Source of the DNA: Acanthaster planci
Lineage: Eukaryota > Echinodermata > Asteroidea > Valvatida > Acanthasteridae
Reading direction: 5' to 3'
Assembly: GCF_001949145.1 (NCBI RefSeq)
Contig: NW_019091603.1
Coordinates: 268,134-285,802, forward strand
DNA: 17,669 nucleotides
Shown here: one piece after another, positions 17,203 to 17,669 of the stretch
Layout of the letters: every line of letters begins with the position of its first letter
How positions within the stretch are numbered: position 1 is the stretch's first letter
The notes under the pieces: generated by a model
What the model saw: only the letters and a program-made list of their open reading frames with translations
Databases searched by the model: none
What the model was told of the DNA's origin: nothing
Program-made: the position numbers and the translations under genes

Positions 17203-17215
17203 TTTATATAAAGGG
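17203..17215 (-). promoter_or_regulatory. TATA-like motif before the polymerase gene
   Basis: The minus strand reads CCCTTTATATAAA, ending 7 bp upstream of ATG 17195. It matches the motif ahead of the 12064 gene, in the same orientation relative to its gene and at the same spacing. Confidence 0.6.
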
Positions 17216-17669
17216 TTTTATAAATTAACCCACTTTTTTTCTAAGCTTCAGTTCTTTTTGTTTGGCATCTCTTTTTACTAAATACTATTTACTTAACCAC
17301 TTCATGCCGGGGCATTTTTCAATGTTGACGATGCTGGGTGGGCATGACTATCATTTTTTTCATTTTCAAAATCCTTCAAAAATTCATCATTTCATTTAAC
17401 GGTCGTTTATAGCCGCACGAAGTAATCTTTAGGCACTACTCTAAGTTGACAGGTGACCTTCATTGACACCAAAGTATTTCAGCCAGGCCTGAAGCCTTGT
17501 AAAAAGAGCCCAGATCGTGCAGTGTTATGTATTTTTCTTTTATTCACGAACGTGGCTCAGTGCACTGCTGACCTCTTTTCAGTAGAGGCCAGATTAGCGT
17601 GCAGCGGTGCTGTGTGGCTCATCGCTGCGGTGGTGGAACGCTTTTGTCCCCAGTGGTAATCCGCTCGCT
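17216..17669. other. Right end or flank, no gene recognised
   Basis: The first part (to about 17400) is A+T-rich with short low-complexity runs and may still be element terminus. From about 17450 the composition turns more G+C-rich and looks like host DNA. A 68-codon frame at 17453-17659 has no recognised similarity. No inverted copy of this stretch was seen at the left end. Confidence 0.45.

Larger units (their letters stand above)
447..17215. mobile_element. Degenerate Polinton/Maverick (adintovirus-like) element
   Basis: The span is defined by its outermost recognisable genes or promoter motif, because no terminal inverted repeats were found. It carries the Polinton hallmark set: DD35E integrase, protein-primed family B polymerase with exonuclease and palm motifs, A32-like ATPase with Walker A and B, and a capsid gene, plus at least eight small accessory genes. 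Genes are packed with gaps of tens of bases and no visible introns, as in viral elements. Nearly every long gene is broken by frameshifts and stop codons, so this is an old or inactive copy, although some single-base indels could be assembly errors. A solo LTR (10457-11795) and a gene-free block (2819-5595) interrupt it. Assignment to the Polinton/adintovirus group is secure from the gene set; the exact clade and host are not. Confidence 0.9.

Noticed and set aside
1-17669. Idea that all frameshifts are sequencing errors of an intact element
   Set aside because: Some lie at homopolymers, but multiple substitution-type stops, the in-frame polymerase deletions and the truncated coiled-coil gene cannot be explained by indel errors alone.

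Overview
The window looks like nuclear DNA of a eukaryote, most likely a marine invertebrate. The animal is inferred from the type of element and not seen directly. Most of it (about 447-17215) is a decayed Polinton/Maverick, also called an endogenous adintovirus-like element: a large viral DNA transposon. The hallmark genes are all recognisable. They are a retroviral-type integrase (12555-13540, +), a protein-primed family B DNA polymerase (13501-17195, -), an A32-like packaging ATPase (8566-9198, -) and a major capsid protein (9214-10444, -). No rRNA, tRNA, CRISPR or bacterial gene was seen.

Layout. 1-446 is flank without a recognisable gene. 447-2818 holds plus-strand element genes: a small Cys-containing protein, two small unknown proteins caught in a tandem duplication of about 310-318 bp, and a coiled-coil protein with a hydrophobic middle. 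2819-5595 is a gene-free block carrying a degenerate tandem array (period about 118 bp) that separates two tail-to-tail gene clusters. 5481-10444 is a compact minus-strand cluster, listed here from capsid downstream: capsid, ATPase, HNH-type Cys-rich nuclease, then four accessory genes (coiled-coil or membrane proteins). A 1339-bp solo LTR (10457-11795, TGTTGCG...CGCAACA, 4-bp ATAT target duplication) sits 12 bp upstream of the capsid start. After it come a small tail-anchored protein (-), a divergent two-helix membrane protein (+), the integrase (+) and, converging on it, the polymerase (-). 17216-17669 is right flank.

State. The element is dead as it stands. The integrase, polymerase, capsid, ATPase and most accessory genes carry frameshifts and in-frame TAA, TAG or TGA codons, and the polymerase also shows internal deletions, one of them in the palm region. 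Three small membrane-protein genes (81, 83 and 139 codons) remain open. No long terminal inverted repeats could be found at either end, so the exact borders are unknown.

How the genes would have worked together: the integrase inserts the element, the polymerase copies it by protein priming, and capsid plus ATPase would form and fill a particle. The accessory coiled-coil and membrane proteins may be virion or membrane-acting parts, which is inference. A TATA-like motif (CCTTTATATAAAT) lies just ahead of at least two minus-strand genes and suggests a shared promoter class. The most interesting items are the HNH cargo gene with an adjacent hairpin followed by a T-run, the clean solo LTR in the capsid promoter, and the surviving small membrane-protein genes.
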